Positions 24,049 to 34,822 of a stretch of DNA of 64,000 nucleotides are shown here, in pieces; within the stretch, counting starts at the first letter, position 1, and each line of letters opens with the position of its first letter. The position numbers were made by a program, and so were the translations under genes. The stretch is from Clavulina sp. PMI_390 (Eukaryota > Basidiomycota > Agaricomycetes > Cantharellales > Hydnaceae). Under the pieces are notes generated by a model. That model saw nothing but the letters and a program-made list of their open reading frames with translations. It was not told the origin of the DNA and made no database searches. The stretch spans positions 122,434 to 186,433 of the forward strand of contig WIDE01000047.1 of the NCBI GenBank assembly GCA_015039315.1, read 5' to 3'.

Positions 24049-24126
24049 CGGACGCTGCACCTGGTACCCCAGCTATCCTAAACCCTACTCAGGATGCAGG
24101 CTCATACTAGCAGTGGAGAACCGGGG
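24049..24126 (+). pseudogene. relic of the 3' end of a ricin B-type lectin
   Basis: The plus strand reads DAAPGTPAILNPTQDAGSY, a stop, then QWRTGA. This lines up with the last segment of the 18870 lectin (TVPGTPILLNLAQDPGSNQQW). The codon before the diagnostic Gln-Trp is TAG. No open upstream exons of the lectin type were found. It shows that the lectin cluster once extended past the 22059 gene. Confidence 0.65.
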
Positions 24127-25267
24127 CAGTGCGGTACAAAATCTCTTTATTCAGTGTCATGATCACAAAATAGGAGTGGTCATCCATAAAGCCGTTGGAT
24201 CTTTGGATCTGTGCCCATGGCTTGCATCGAGGCCACAGCTGGTGATGTTTCTTTCAGCAGAATGTTCGTGTAATTACTCATTCACGTGCGCATTCAACGA
24301 ATTTCACGCTACTGTGAATGCTGGGCCACCTATTCTACGAATTATAATGTATTTTAGGCTCCCAGCGCCCTCTTGACCGAGAGGAATTCATGGGGCCTTT
24401 GTAATGGAAGCCCTGCTAAGCCAATGGAATGTTTTGGTGGAGTACGTGTAGCACCCAACACGCAATCATGGGAAATGTCGCTCAAGGGACTGATCGTTAC
24501 CAGCTGCAAATCATCGCTGAGCTGCATGACTGAGATGTAAAATTGTTTCAAATGTATTTATCTGAAGCATCAGATCTCTAAAATACCTCTTGAACTCGCT
24601 CTGCACTTGCTCCGTAATGGTGCTGTAATAGCATTATATTCGCATTTCAGGCACATTTTCATTTCACCCAGAATACCCCTATTGAGCACCGGAGAGAGAA
24701 CTCCGTCGTATTGAATATGAGGCGCTGGGGCTCCCAAACTGATCCAGAGGCATGTGTCCCCTTCTCAATTTCTTGGGCAGAACACGTGTTCGAGATGCTT
24801 TCCCACGCTCCGCCAAACCTCTGACAGCTTGTCTACCATCCGTCATCAGGACAAGGATTGGCGAACTCGCCGTGCGTCTTTTATTCAGTCTAAAATCTTA
24901 TTCCGACACTCCTTTCCGGATTCTGTGGGGGGAAGATTTTCATCCGATAAGCGCCCATGATGTGGATTCGCCCTGAGGCTACACTTCAACGGGTTGCAAC
25001 CTCCTCCAAGCCACTATCACTGAAATCACCGTGTTCACGACGGATTGAATATGTTCCTTGGCCTCCTTTTCAATGCTCTTGGCGCCCTGCCTCACGATTG
25101 AGAACCTTTGCTGTTTCGCACGAGTGCCACGCGTTTGCCACAACCTTTTCTTTTCCTCTCTGGTTCCACACCTGTTCGGCCATCGTACCGTACGGTTGTC
25201 CCTAAGCCTTGCTTCGCGTCTTTGGAGCTGAAAACGCGTCTGTTGGAGAGAGATCTATTCCTTCGCC
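24127..25267. other. intergenic, no gene recognised
   Basis: Only short frames on both strands. The last 200 bases are rich in ctc and tct, a likely promoter and leader of the DUF3433-like gene. Confidence 0.45.
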
Positions 25268-28177
25268 ATGCCCACTCCATCGCCGCTCCTCCCCACGAGC
25301 TCACAGACCGCAGACCTCCCACTCCTCGAGCACGCATCGCCTTCCTTCCCTCAGTCCTTCTCTCCCCGAGATGCAAAGGCAGAGGAAGAGATTGGAGAGC
25401 TTCCGCGTTTCCCAACTGAGTTCCGGTCACCAACTTCTCCACGACTGCTTGAACGCGCTCAACGCCGTAGATCTCTCCTCCAAGGAAGTGCCATCCATCA
25501 CACACAGTTCGTCAATGTCGACCCGAACGAAGAACGACTAGAAAAACGCGATGGGACCCCTATCATCGCTGCCACAACATCCAGCTCTCCCACAGCAGCT
25601 CCTCCACCACTTCCACCCTCACCATCATCGTCGTCGTCCAAAAAATGGACACCATGGGTGCTTCGGACACCCGTTATTGTCCTAAACATTATCATCCTCA
25701 TTGTTCTCGCTGTAGTAGTCGAGGCGCTGCTCAAAGTGAACAAGAATGCGTATGGATGGGGCACAACATCGCTGTATACTCGGTTTCCCCAGATCCATAT
25801 CGTGTGGACCTACATCCCAGGTGATTCAGGAATCGCTTCTTTCTTCATATAAGCATAATCGCCCTAATCGATTGCAATTTGCCGTAGGGCTTGCCGCTTT
25901 CCTGCTCGTTTGGCAATGGAAGGAGATGGACTCATATGTCAAGCTTTTGCAGGTAAGATTGGTCTCGGCCCTCTTTCGTGGTGCATGCACTCATATCTGT
26001 CCCGAACTTGCGCTTTATATCCATTTATCGACCAGCCATATATCGACATGTCGGCTACGCAGGTACCTGCTGACAAGAGTGTGCTACTCAACTATTCCCA
26101 GCAAAGTCCCTGGTTCGTCTGGCCAACGGTGTGTATGTACTCCCATTCGGCCCACCTATGGTACTCAGAAGGCTTCCCGTTCAGTTATTGCATAATCGGC
26201 ATATTATTCCCTTCATCACAAACCTCCTCGCGCTCCTCGCGATCGGCATATCACCTCTGTTCTCGTCCTTTGTCTACTTGCAACAGCCCCCAGCGAACTT
26301 TTCGAGGCCCATCGGTGGAATTGAAGTCCTGGAGGCCCTTGGTGTGCAGAATATCTCCCCGTTCACAAATTCCGACGCTGCAGGTGCTTTCATGAAGACT
26401 TCATGTATGTAGCCTCCAGGCCGCCGCTACTCCTTAACATCTCACGACATTATTCGCTCGTTCTGATATTGGTACTCGTAGCGCTATTTGATGTTGCACC
26501 ACCGCCGTTCATCCGATTCCTTCCTGCTGCTGCATGGACTTCCACACGAATCGTACGTTTCCTATCTCCCATCTTGATGCTGTACCTTCTTGTATACTGA
26601 CATCCCTCAAGTCTATGAACAACCTCACAGAGCCTGGCACTATCAAGGCGCACACCGTCTGTATTCGCACCTCCGTCTCGTGTGCCGCGGTCTCCTCTAC
26701 ACTCTCGTCTTCCACTGGATCCACAACCAGCGACACGATATCTGGATCGGGCACGAACTCCAATACCAACTCGACGTGCTCTTTCACCACGTCAATTTCG
26801 CAAAGTCCTGGTGCAACAGCTAGTATCCCATTCGGGATCGCGTCCGCTTCGTGCTCCTCTTCCTCGTCTCCGTATTCATCCGAAGTATCACCAGAAACAT
26901 CTGCAGTTGCGTTTTGGGTGAACTCGGGCGGCCCTGCGCCTTTGGCGACGATATGTCAGCCGACGATTGCACTGCAGCGTGCTGATGTCCTCTTGAATGC
27001 CACGACGTCCGCGCTGTTAGTCGTTGATAACCAGACACCGTTGTTGAGTGGAGACTTGAGTGGGAACATTGGAGCTCCATTCAACGGCAGTGCGTTTAAT
27101 GGGTATGCGCATCTCTCCTATTGGCGCTTTCTGTGTTGATCAGTCGCTCATCTGCCCGCTGGCGATCGTCGTCCCTTTACAGTCTTTTCTGGTCTTCGTC
27201 AGCCCCGAGCACTACTACTGCAGCACAACTCAACCTTAACTCGACATACTTCAATCTCGGTCAATCGCTCGTCAACCTGTTCGCGAAGAATGATTCGAGC
27301 ATGTCAGACTCAGCGGCATTCCAGGCTGTTGTCAGCGATGCTTATGCACATTGTGGGTGTCACTCCTTCTCTCAGCATCCACTGACGAGATGGACAAGCT
27401 GACGAGCGACTGATCGTCTATTCGTAGACTTGGGTATCCTAGCCCAGGATATGTACTTCCAGTCTCTGAGTGGGGCGTCTACAAGTGGAGTGTTCTTCCC
27501 AACGACGCAGCGTGTATTCATTTCGTAAGCCTTAGCTTCCTTTCTCGACGTTGATTTCTACCACTGACTTTTAAAACACTTCCTTTTCTTCAGTGGGGTT
27601 GTTACTCGTGAGTTATTAGTCTAACCCTTAGCCGCCCGGCCATGGGATCTAAATCCTGATCTTTCTGTGCACCTCCCTCTGTAATATAGATATCCTGACC
27701 GCCCTTCTTTTGGTAATGGCGCTCCTCACATTCATCGTCCTCATCCTATATCGCACCGCCTCGAGACACCTCGCTCTCACCGCGGAGCCGTCAACCTTGG
27801 CGGCTGCTATTGCCCTCGCTGGTGCGAGCGATGTCGGGCAACTATTGAGTGGGAAAGATACTGAAGGCGAGATGCGGGCCATGCTGGCTGACTTGAGCTT
27901 CGCGATCGATCCGGTACGTCCCCATTTAGCCACGTCAGGCGAAGGTGGAGACTAACTGTCGGTTTTTGTTTATCTGTAGACAACTGGGCGACTGGTAGTA
28001 TATGAGTCGGAGCATGGGTATGCCGAGGTTCCACGAGATTACGACTATCGGAATGTGTATCCAGCTTCCCCGCTTCATGATCCAGCGCAGGCGAGTGGCC
28101 AGCAGGGAAAGACCCGAATTTGGTCTCCTCGCTCTCCTGGCCTCGTCGATACAGGAGCTGAGGCAAACAAATTCTAA
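25268..28177 (+). CDS. DUF3433-like multi-pass membrane protein
   Basis: About eleven exons join in phase from ATG 25268 to TAA 28177. Exon 1 codes for a Pro/Ser-rich cytosolic N-terminus, then a membrane helix (TPVIVLNIIILIVLAVVVEA). Next come a second helix (LAAFLLVWQWKEMD), the family-like sequence PYIDMSATQVPADKSVLLNY and a third helix (FITNLLALLAIGISPLFSSF). A large Ser/Thr- and Asn-rich extracytosolic region with many N-x-S/T sites follows (NSTCSFT, NATTSALL, NGSAFNG, NLNSTYF). The last helix is ILTALLLVMALLTFIVLILY, and the tail is TGRLVVYESEHGYAEVP. Fungal DUF3433 proteins share the KSLLLDY-type motif after a Pro-Tyr-Val/Ile-Asp and two membrane blocks flanking a glycosylated loop; their function is unknown. 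Intron 26131-26186 was needed to keep the frame between SPWFVW and LLHNRHII. Individual splice sites in 26400-27200 are less certain. Confidence 0.7.
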
Positions 28178-28639
28178 GCTCAACAACGTTTAACCTCGAC
28201 GGGATATGACGCCCTTTACTTTGCATGACTATCATGACTAAATTCTTTCGCTTACGACCTGCATGTCAAGGATCCCTCTTTTGTCCGGATACGAATGATC
28301 TCTTTTGAGGGAGTTCCCCACTTCCACCATTTGCCTCTCTCCAATAATTGCTCGATGGCGTGAATGCTCCTGCTACTACCTTGAGGAACGCCTTTCTCGC
28401 TCAAGCGAGCAACTGTGCACCACATCACTCGAGGAAGAGAAAGAGTCGAAGCTCCAATGAAATTACTGAATCCGAGGGGTAACTCTGCACCTTGTGAGCA
28501 GCACACGTGACTCAAGCACCTCCCATAAGCGCCGCGCCGTCCAAAAGGTTGCTCTCACCTCTGGGACCATGCTGAATATTCTTATCCTGACTTTCTTCCA
28601 TAATTGTTCATTAGCTTGACCTATTTCCCACTTCGCACC
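28178..28639. other. intergenic
   Basis: No exon or repeat is seen. It probably contains the promoter of the F-box gene at 28640. Confidence 0.45.
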
Positions 28640-30475
28640 ATGTCAGACTGGGACAAGCTTCTTCATGATTTGCAAGCGCTGCGTGGGCAAATACCAAACT
28701 TCGCGTCAATGGATCCGCAACTGTGCGTATGGAAGCCGCTGCTCTTGGACTCGCCGTGTGTACATGAGCCTGATATCTTGGTACTTATTACCTTTCCCCC
28801 AGAACCTGGACAAAAGGAGCAGTTATCTCGAAACAATTCCTCTTGTCTCGGCGTGCTGCGGCACTTGAAAAGGCACTTGAGCTTCATGAAAAGGAGCAGA
28901 AGCTTCTCGATATATATAGGTGCCGTGTATCCAACCAAGCCGCCCCCATCAGTGCTTTGCCGGACGAAGTTCTGCTCATCGTTTTTGAGCTGCTCGTCTA
29001 TGCTACGAAAAGTCCAGTCTCCCTACTATCGGTGTGCCATCGGTGGATGGGGATTGTCTTCGGGCAGACGGGGTCTCGCCTATGGTCACACATCAAGATC
29101 CCTGGTATCTTTCATCAGGGGAAGAAAGAAGACATAGTTCGTTTACAGGCGCGGACATCACTGTGGATGCAGCGATCTCGCTCGATCCCCTCCATCTCGA
29201 ATTGGACCGGGCGTGGGAAGTTGCCAATTCTGATACGTTTCGCAGACTGGTGCAGTCAGCTGTATCCCGAAGCGCTGTTCTGCGTCTTCCTCTGCACAGT
29301 TTTGGCTTTTTACTCCCTCTCAGAGTCGACACAGTCGTTCACCTCGATATCCATTCTTATAGGGTGAAGCTTCCTACCCCATTCCTTTTGTCTGCAAAAT
29401 CCCTCACATCCCTCGACCTATCCGCTCATCTTGACGTTCTCCATGAGCTGCTTGACCGCATTCCACAAGCGTGCCCTGCTTTACTTCATCTGAGGGTAGC
29501 GCTCAGTGATGGTGTTTTAGACCCCTCGAGGTTCGATTTTTCAACCCTGAGCGAACTGCCATTACAATCCCTCTCCTGGGACTTCCTGATGGTGGAAGAG
29601 GCCGAAGGTATCATCGCGACGCTACCACGTCCACTCGAGTTACCGCACCTGCTTTCTCTTTCCGTGTGTTGCCCAGTCGGGTGCATACCGTTCTTCACCA
29701 ATCTTCATGCAAAGACCCTTCGCTCCATGATGCTTCGACCGGTCGTTAAGCATCGTGCAGATGCCCCCAACTTGCTCAGTGCCTCTGCGGCCAGGAACCC
29801 CTTCCCGGAGCTCAAGATCCTTCATATTGACGGGTGTAGTCGCTCCCAAATCTATAATCTCCTATACCAGCACCTTCCATCCCTTCAACATCTCGTGCTC
29901 TCCGAGTGCATAAGCCCGCTCACTCGCATTCTCTTGATGATTACCATGTTTGTTGCAAACCCGAGATTGGAGACTCCCCCGGTTCTCCGTAACCTCTGCG
30001 CGCTTTTTCCGCGCTGTTTTAGAGATCCAAACTTCGGGAAGCTTCTACCGGAATACATTTCGGCGCTGAATACCCTGCTTTTGACCCTCAAGCTCCACCC
30101 TTCCCCTTCTCCCCGCTCTACGAATCCCGGACCCTCCCTACTGGAAAGGTGTTCATCCAACACCAACTCGGATCCCATTGAAGCCTCACGGCCGCTCCTA
30201 CGACTCCAGATTGTGGTAATGCGAAGTGCTTTCGACTCACAATCCTCGGTTGGAAAAACTTGGGAAGAGCACCTCGAGAGGATATGGTATCAAGATGAGT
30301 GGAAGTTGTTCGCTGGGCGTGAGGTTCCAGCTCAAGGGCTAGCTCAAAGTCCCCTGTTTCCCACGTTTAGAGGCCCTGGTTATCCGTAAGTCTTATTGCA
30401 TCTCAGAATCTTGATCATGCGCTGATGCATTGCAGCAGCCACCCAGCACTCTTTGAACCCGAATATCCTGAGTGA
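28640..30475 (+). CDS. F-box protein with a 1-nt frameshift (possible pseudogene or sequencing error)
   Basis: Exon 1 (MSDWDKLLHDLQAL...) joins through a gtgcgt donor to a helical, coiled-coil-like stretch (RAAALEKALELHEKEQKLLD). It continues into an F-box: ISALPDEVLLIVFELL, then SLLSVCHRWMGIVF and LWSHIKI. After TSLWMQRSRSIP the frame is lost and reopens one base out as LHLELDRAWEVANSDTF. The break lies in a CCCC run at 29187-29190, where one more C would restore continuity. The reopened frame runs about 390 codons with leucine-rich repeats of the LRR type (LPLQSLSWDFLMVEE, FPELKILHIDGCSRSQI). A last short exon after an intron at about 30387-30434 ends EPEYPE. The conserved frame on both sides argues for a recent break or a homopolymer error and against an old relic. 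Confidence 0.65.
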
Positions 30476-30870
30476 ACCTGACGTTAGCTTTGGGGGAGCG
30501 GAAGCGAACCCATCGATTCATCTGGAGGCGTTGGGTGAAGGCTCATGTCGCTCTGGACATTGCTAGCATTTTTATACATTATCTTGTGCTGGAATCTCTT
30601 TGTATTTTCATCCTGGGGCGTGGATGGACTGACGTATTCATTATTTAATCCCGTCGGGCATCATGTCTCATCGCTGACATCCGAAACCACATCTGCTGTG
30701 ACTCTCTCTGGGTCCCCCGCACTCATTGCACTAATTCCTCGACGAACGATATGAAGAATAGGACGATGTGGGTCCACTGGTATACGAAATATAACGTTTG
30801 AGAATTAGTGAAATGCAGTACAGGAGATGATGCGTGAGGGGAACTTCGGTGAGAGAGATTTGTAAGGCGT
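30476..30870. other. convergent 3' intergenic region
   Basis: It separates the plus-strand F-box gene from the minus-strand Cys-rich-tail gene. No exon is supported. Confidence 0.4.
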
Positions 30871-31736
30871 TCAGCAACTTTTTGTTGCGTCTGGGCAGCC
30901 GCATTGCTCTAGCGCAGCCTCGCAGTGGCCATCGCACAGCGGGCACAGACAAGTCAGCCACCACAGCATGTAGCAGCACGTGTATGTCCCAACACACCCG
31001 TGATAGCAGAAGTTCTTCACACGACCAGGCATCGAAGTCTTATTGCGTTCGGCCAAGGTAGTTGTGAGGTTCGCAGTATCGGAAGGTGAATTTTGTTGGG
31101 TAGAGGAGAGGACGACGATGCGTATAGGGGTGTCTGGGGTGGACCCAGGGAAATTAGACTTGAGAAGCTTTAGGGTTGCGCTTGGCTTTGCGGGTTTTGT
31201 TTCGCTTCCGAGGAGAAACAATGAGCAGGGTGTCGAGATTTTCTCTGAAGTGCAGATGAAAGCGAGAACGTTGGTGACAGTATACGGTGGTGGGATATGT
31301 TCGACGTGAACATATCCAAGCGTGGGGTCTGACGCGTCCACCATGTTTCTGGACGCGATATGAGGCTCGGATGCCACTTCATTATAAAGACGGTAGTACA
31401 CTATAAAGCAAGAGATAAAAAAAGTATCGTTGAGTTTCAGGTATGATGGACAGAGAGAACGATAAACTGGTACTCACAACGTTTGAGGGAAGGTAATTTG
31501 GTCTCGACGCCGACGCTCATGACGTCAGCCAGAGGTAGTTGTTGAGTAACAACATATGTATCGCTGGAGCTCATCACGTCAGGGTCCTGAGACACGCCTG
31601 CAGCCCATTGGCGCACATCAGGACTATCTTTCCATGAGCCATCTCTCAGCGGTGCAGAACGGCGTGTGTCAGATGCCACAGCCGTCGTTTGGCCATCGGA
31701 TGTTGGAGCAGGGACCTTGGCAGACTGCAAGGACAT
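30871..31736 (-). CDS. protein with C-terminal cysteine-rich hydrophobic tail, family not recognised
   Basis: Two exons join in phase. The first starts MSLQSAKVPAPTSDG and ends ETKLPSLKR at a gtgagt donor; the second starts at the acceptor ttatag near 31396. Together they give about 264 residues. The middle (VEHIPPPYTVTNVLAFICTSE, LFLLGSETKPAKPSATLKLL, IRIVVLSS) looks like a folded alpha/beta segment. The last 46 residues carry 11 cysteines with Trp and Leu between them (CYHGCVGTYTCCYMLWWL, then CLCPLCDGHCEA). Such Cys/aromatic tails in other proteins are often lipidated or membrane-associated (CYSTM-like); this is inference. A PPPY motif is present (residues HIPPPYT), a possible WW-domain ligand. 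The start codon lies about 590 bp from the divergent ERD2-like gene, so the two may share a promoter region. Confidence 0.6.
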
Positions 31737-31814
31737 CGCTTAGAGTTACGTGGATGGTGGGGCTATCACAGCTATCGGGGGGTGAAAGAAGACCAGGGTG
31801 GCGGGTTTCGTAAT

Positions 31815-32180
31815 GAGTCTCGAGTCCAGTAAGAGGCAGTGTTGAGGCTCATTTCTAGCGCTTCGATTGCAAATAAAGAGACAATGGGAATCCAGAAATA
31901 GACATCGAGCCCAGCCGCCGAAGGCGATGCCAGAAAACGTGCTGCATTGCGGCGCTTCGAAGAATTTGCATAGTCGACCTCGATGTCAACAATATTCTTG
32001 GCAGCCTCGAGGGCTGGGAAATCGGAGAACAGGGGGTGTCTCCTTATCATTGCAATCACAGTCATTTTTCAAATGATGCAACTCTTACTCCTTTCTGGAC
32101 AACTCCTGGAGCTGAATCAGTCACTGGCTTGGCCCGTCGCCAAGCCAGGACGACAAGTCATCGCGACACTATAAAAGCTA
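31815..32180. repeat. upstream segmental duplication, copy A (before ERD2-like copy 1)
   Basis: This segment is similar over most of its length to 34310-34690, for example cttcgattgcaaataa, gatgccagaaaac and ttactcctttctgg. It ends in the dyad plus TATA promoter. It also contains the small frame 32065-31772, which is broken in copy B. Confidence 0.75.
32126..32176 (+). promoter_or_regulatory. palindromic element plus TATA box of ERD2-like copy 1
   Basis: GGCTTGGC and GCCAAGCC form a perfect 8-bp dyad with a 5-nt spacer at 32126-32146. TATAAAA lies at 32170-32176, about 150 bp before the ATG. The same layout occurs in front of copy 2 (34624-34674) and, with one arm degenerate, of copy 3 (36307-36344). 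Confidence 0.65.
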
Positions 32181-32325
32181 TGCGTGCTTATGCTAGTTGC
32201 ATGCACGTCGCCCGGCCAGAAAGTTGAACATACTCGACTCTAGACAACACGACATTCGCATAATCAAACATATACCCTTGACATCTCTCACTTTCCCTAT
32301 CTTCGCTCGTTCATACTCCTTTATC

Positions 32326-33617
32326 ATGACCTGGAATAACTTGCTAACGGATGAAGGCGCACTCCTGCTACGTTACCCAGGTGAATACATCTACTAATAC
32401 CGTACGGTGCGGGAGGTCTTAACCCCTCGCTATGATAGGTGATGTGGCGCTCATGCTATCATATCCTATTCTATGGTGGAGGCTTTATACTATTGGGTTC
32501 TCAGGTGGGTCACTCTTCAATGTCCATGTTGAGAGGCTGCGGATGAAAACTTGATTGCTATGCCTCTGCAGCTGTCTCCATTGAAACACAGATATTGCAC
32601 GCCCTCGTATTCTTCTTCCGCTATATCTGGTATGTTGTGCAAAGATTTCAGCGATCCTTAATCGGCTTAGCTCACCGTCTCATATCATAGTGATCCCCAT
32701 GATATAACCCAGGTGTCCACCTTTGTTGCCCTCGGCAGATGCTGGCTTATCGTGTGTAGCATATCTACGGTCTTCGTTCTCGTCCGGCATCGTCAAAGGT
32801 AATTTTGGCTCACTTATCGTCCACCTCGGACACCTGCATAAATTCCGACTTCTTTGCCGATAGGTCCCCAGATGCGACCTCATTCAGGCCACGGATGATC
32901 TTCCTATCATTCCCATTCCTCGCAACGCTAGGATGGATCAGTCTTTTCCTGTTTCCCATTTTCCTGGCATTAATTCCTACCGATGACGCCCGCTTGCAAG
33001 CAGCCCTGCGCGATATGGCGTGGTATCTGCTCTCCCGAATCCCGTGGTCAATATCTCAAATATTGGGCACACTGGCCATGATTCCTCAGTTAAGATTGCT
33101 GTATCGCTGGTCAGGGACCGTCATTTGCGAGGATCAGGATGGGAAACCGACAGTGTTCATTTCTCCCCCAGAAGGGAAGTTCAATCCCGATCTGAAGATA
33201 CGCCAAGTTGATGATCCAATGTGGTATTACATCCTATCTGTCGCAACGTTCCGGACTTTCTATATCATCTATTGGTTTGCAAGGTTCGTAACTCAGTTTT
33301 CCTCTTCTTCTTTTTTTACTAAACTATATTTGCGTTTGGCTGCCTTGATTCTCTTGCTCTTTCTCAGTGATGGACAAGAGGCCTTTTCTCCTCAAAACCT
33401 AAACCTCATGCGCATTGGTGCCGTGGCGCAGGCAGTCATCATCCATGGCTTTATCTTCAACATCCTCTTCCGAGAAAAGCGTGCAAGGCGCTGGCTGAAA
33501 CAACAACGAGCCTTGCAGCCCACGATGCCGCATGATGCAAGCATAATGGACTTGTTACCAGCTGATAAGACACCGGTCCCAGATCACAAGACCAAGAGCC
33601 TCCCTGTTTCAAAGTGA
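32326..33617 (+). CDS. ERD2/KDEL-receptor-like membrane protein, tandem copy 1
   Basis: Six exons (32326-32380, 32439-32504, 32572-32629, 32691-32798, 32864-33283, 33368-33617) give 318 residues. The family features of ERD2 are all in order: an Arg before Gly-Asp (LLRYPGDVALML), a conserved helix ending in Arg-Tyr (ILHALVFFFRYI), ISQILGTLAMIPQLRLLYR, FRTFYIIYWFARF with an Arg placed like Arg169 of animal KDEL receptors, and a last helix AVAQAVIIHGFIF. ERD2 receptors retrieve HDEL/KDEL-tagged ER proteins from the Golgi, with three arginines binding the ligand carboxylate. All three have counterparts here, while the Asp after RYL is replaced. About 100 extra residues lie in loops (DGKPTVFISPPEGKFNPDLK). 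Ligand and Golgi-ER cycling are inferred, and the canonical ERD2 gene is presumably elsewhere. Confidence 0.78.
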
Positions 33618-34309
33618 TTGGGCCTCCATCCTTTCCAAAGGGTTTGCCGGACTCCTCCAACAAGTGCTTATAAAAATTATACCGGCCCCGGTGTCATTTT
33701 CTCGTCAGGAGAGCCTTTGCCTGTGCAGCAGGCCTTAATGTCAACATTTTCTTGTGCCCGCGCGTCTTGATGATTGTTGAATGTGAGGCGAAGTTTAGCT
33801 TCATGTGTGATTCTGAAATGCTTGATTCTTACTCCTCACCTCACCCCGGGACTCTGCGAGCTCAATTCAGAAATATGATTGACACGGATAAGACCCGTTC
33901 AGCCACCTATCAATGTTGAAATCCATCACCACCACGTCCACAAGGATGCAATCTTCTCCGTCCACAACCTCAGGACTAAATGTTTTTGCTTTGAAGCTCC
34001 TCTAATCTATATTATAGCTCCCCAACTCAATGTAGCCCTATCGATCATACACTGGTCAGGCTCTAAGGTGGGCCGAGGCTGGATTCTATGACATGTCCAC
34101 ATATGGAACAGCAACATGAGAGGATGGCGAGAATATACAAATTGAGAGAGAGATGAGGCAAGTCGAAGGATAAAGCGTGTAAGGCTGCGGTTGGGACCAG
34201 TGGAAACACCGTAAGTTGGCCCACCATATCACGCAGCTCAGAGTCAGGTGGGTGCTAGGGGCTATGGGAACTGGATAAGGATCAAAGCGGCGGTTCGTTC
34301 AGCACAAAG
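33618..34309. other. intergenic between ERD2-like copies 1 and 2
   Basis: No exon is supported. A stretch near 34187-34215 weakly resembles the exon end of the small secreted proteins at 42.6 and 46.9 kb, too short to call. Confidence 0.35.
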
Positions 34310-34690
34310 AGTCCCGAGTCCAATAAGAAACAGTATTGGGGCTCAACTCGAGCACTTCGATTGCAAATAAGGAGACAAAATGGAAATACAGAAATAGATA
34401 TCGAGCCTAACTGCCAGAGGTGATGCCAGAAAACATGGTGACACATGTGGCGCTTCGCGGAAGCTTTTTGTTTGGATCACGCCTCGATGTAAACACTTTC
34501 GGCTGTCTCAAGGGCTGAGAACCCGAAAAGAGGAGGTTCTCCTTACCATAACCATTACAATCATTTTTCAGATAGTATTTCTGTTACTCCTTTCTGGTCA
34601 ACTCCTAGCGCTGACTCAGTCTTGGCTTGGCCGACGCCAAGCCTAACACGACGAGTCACTGTGACGATATAAAAGCTGTGTGCTGTTGTT
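34310..34690. repeat. upstream segmental duplication, copy B (before ERD2-like copy 2)
   Basis: Diverged copy of 31815-32180. The minus-strand frame present in copy A is interrupted here by stops and indels, so only the promoter end appears to be under constraint. Confidence 0.7.
34624..34674 (+). promoter_or_regulatory. palindromic element plus TATA box of ERD2-like copy 2
   Basis: GGCTTGGC, a 4-nt spacer and GCCAAGCC at 34624-34643; then cgacgagtcactgtgacg and TATAAAA at 34668-34674. The segment between dyad and TATA is also conserved with copies 1 and 3. Confidence 0.65.
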
Positions 34691-34822
34691 GCGCACACCA
34701 TCATCACTACAAGTTCAACATTGCCCAACACTATACAACGACCACGGAATAAAACATATCTTTCTAACGTCCCTCACTTGCGTTATACTCCCACTCTTTC
34801 CGCATACACTCTCTTTCTCACC

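Noticed and set aside
31772..32065. Minus-strand 97-codon frame with a hydrophobic helix upstream of ERD2-like copy 1
   Set aside because: The duplicated counterpart at 34310-34560 is full of stops, and no splice in phase joins it to the gene at 31736. It is most likely part of the duplicated promoter region.
34180..34220. Short similarity to the exon 1 end of the small secreted proteins (gttgggacc...aaacaccgta)
   Set aside because: Only about 25 bases match imperfectly and no cysteine pattern follows.
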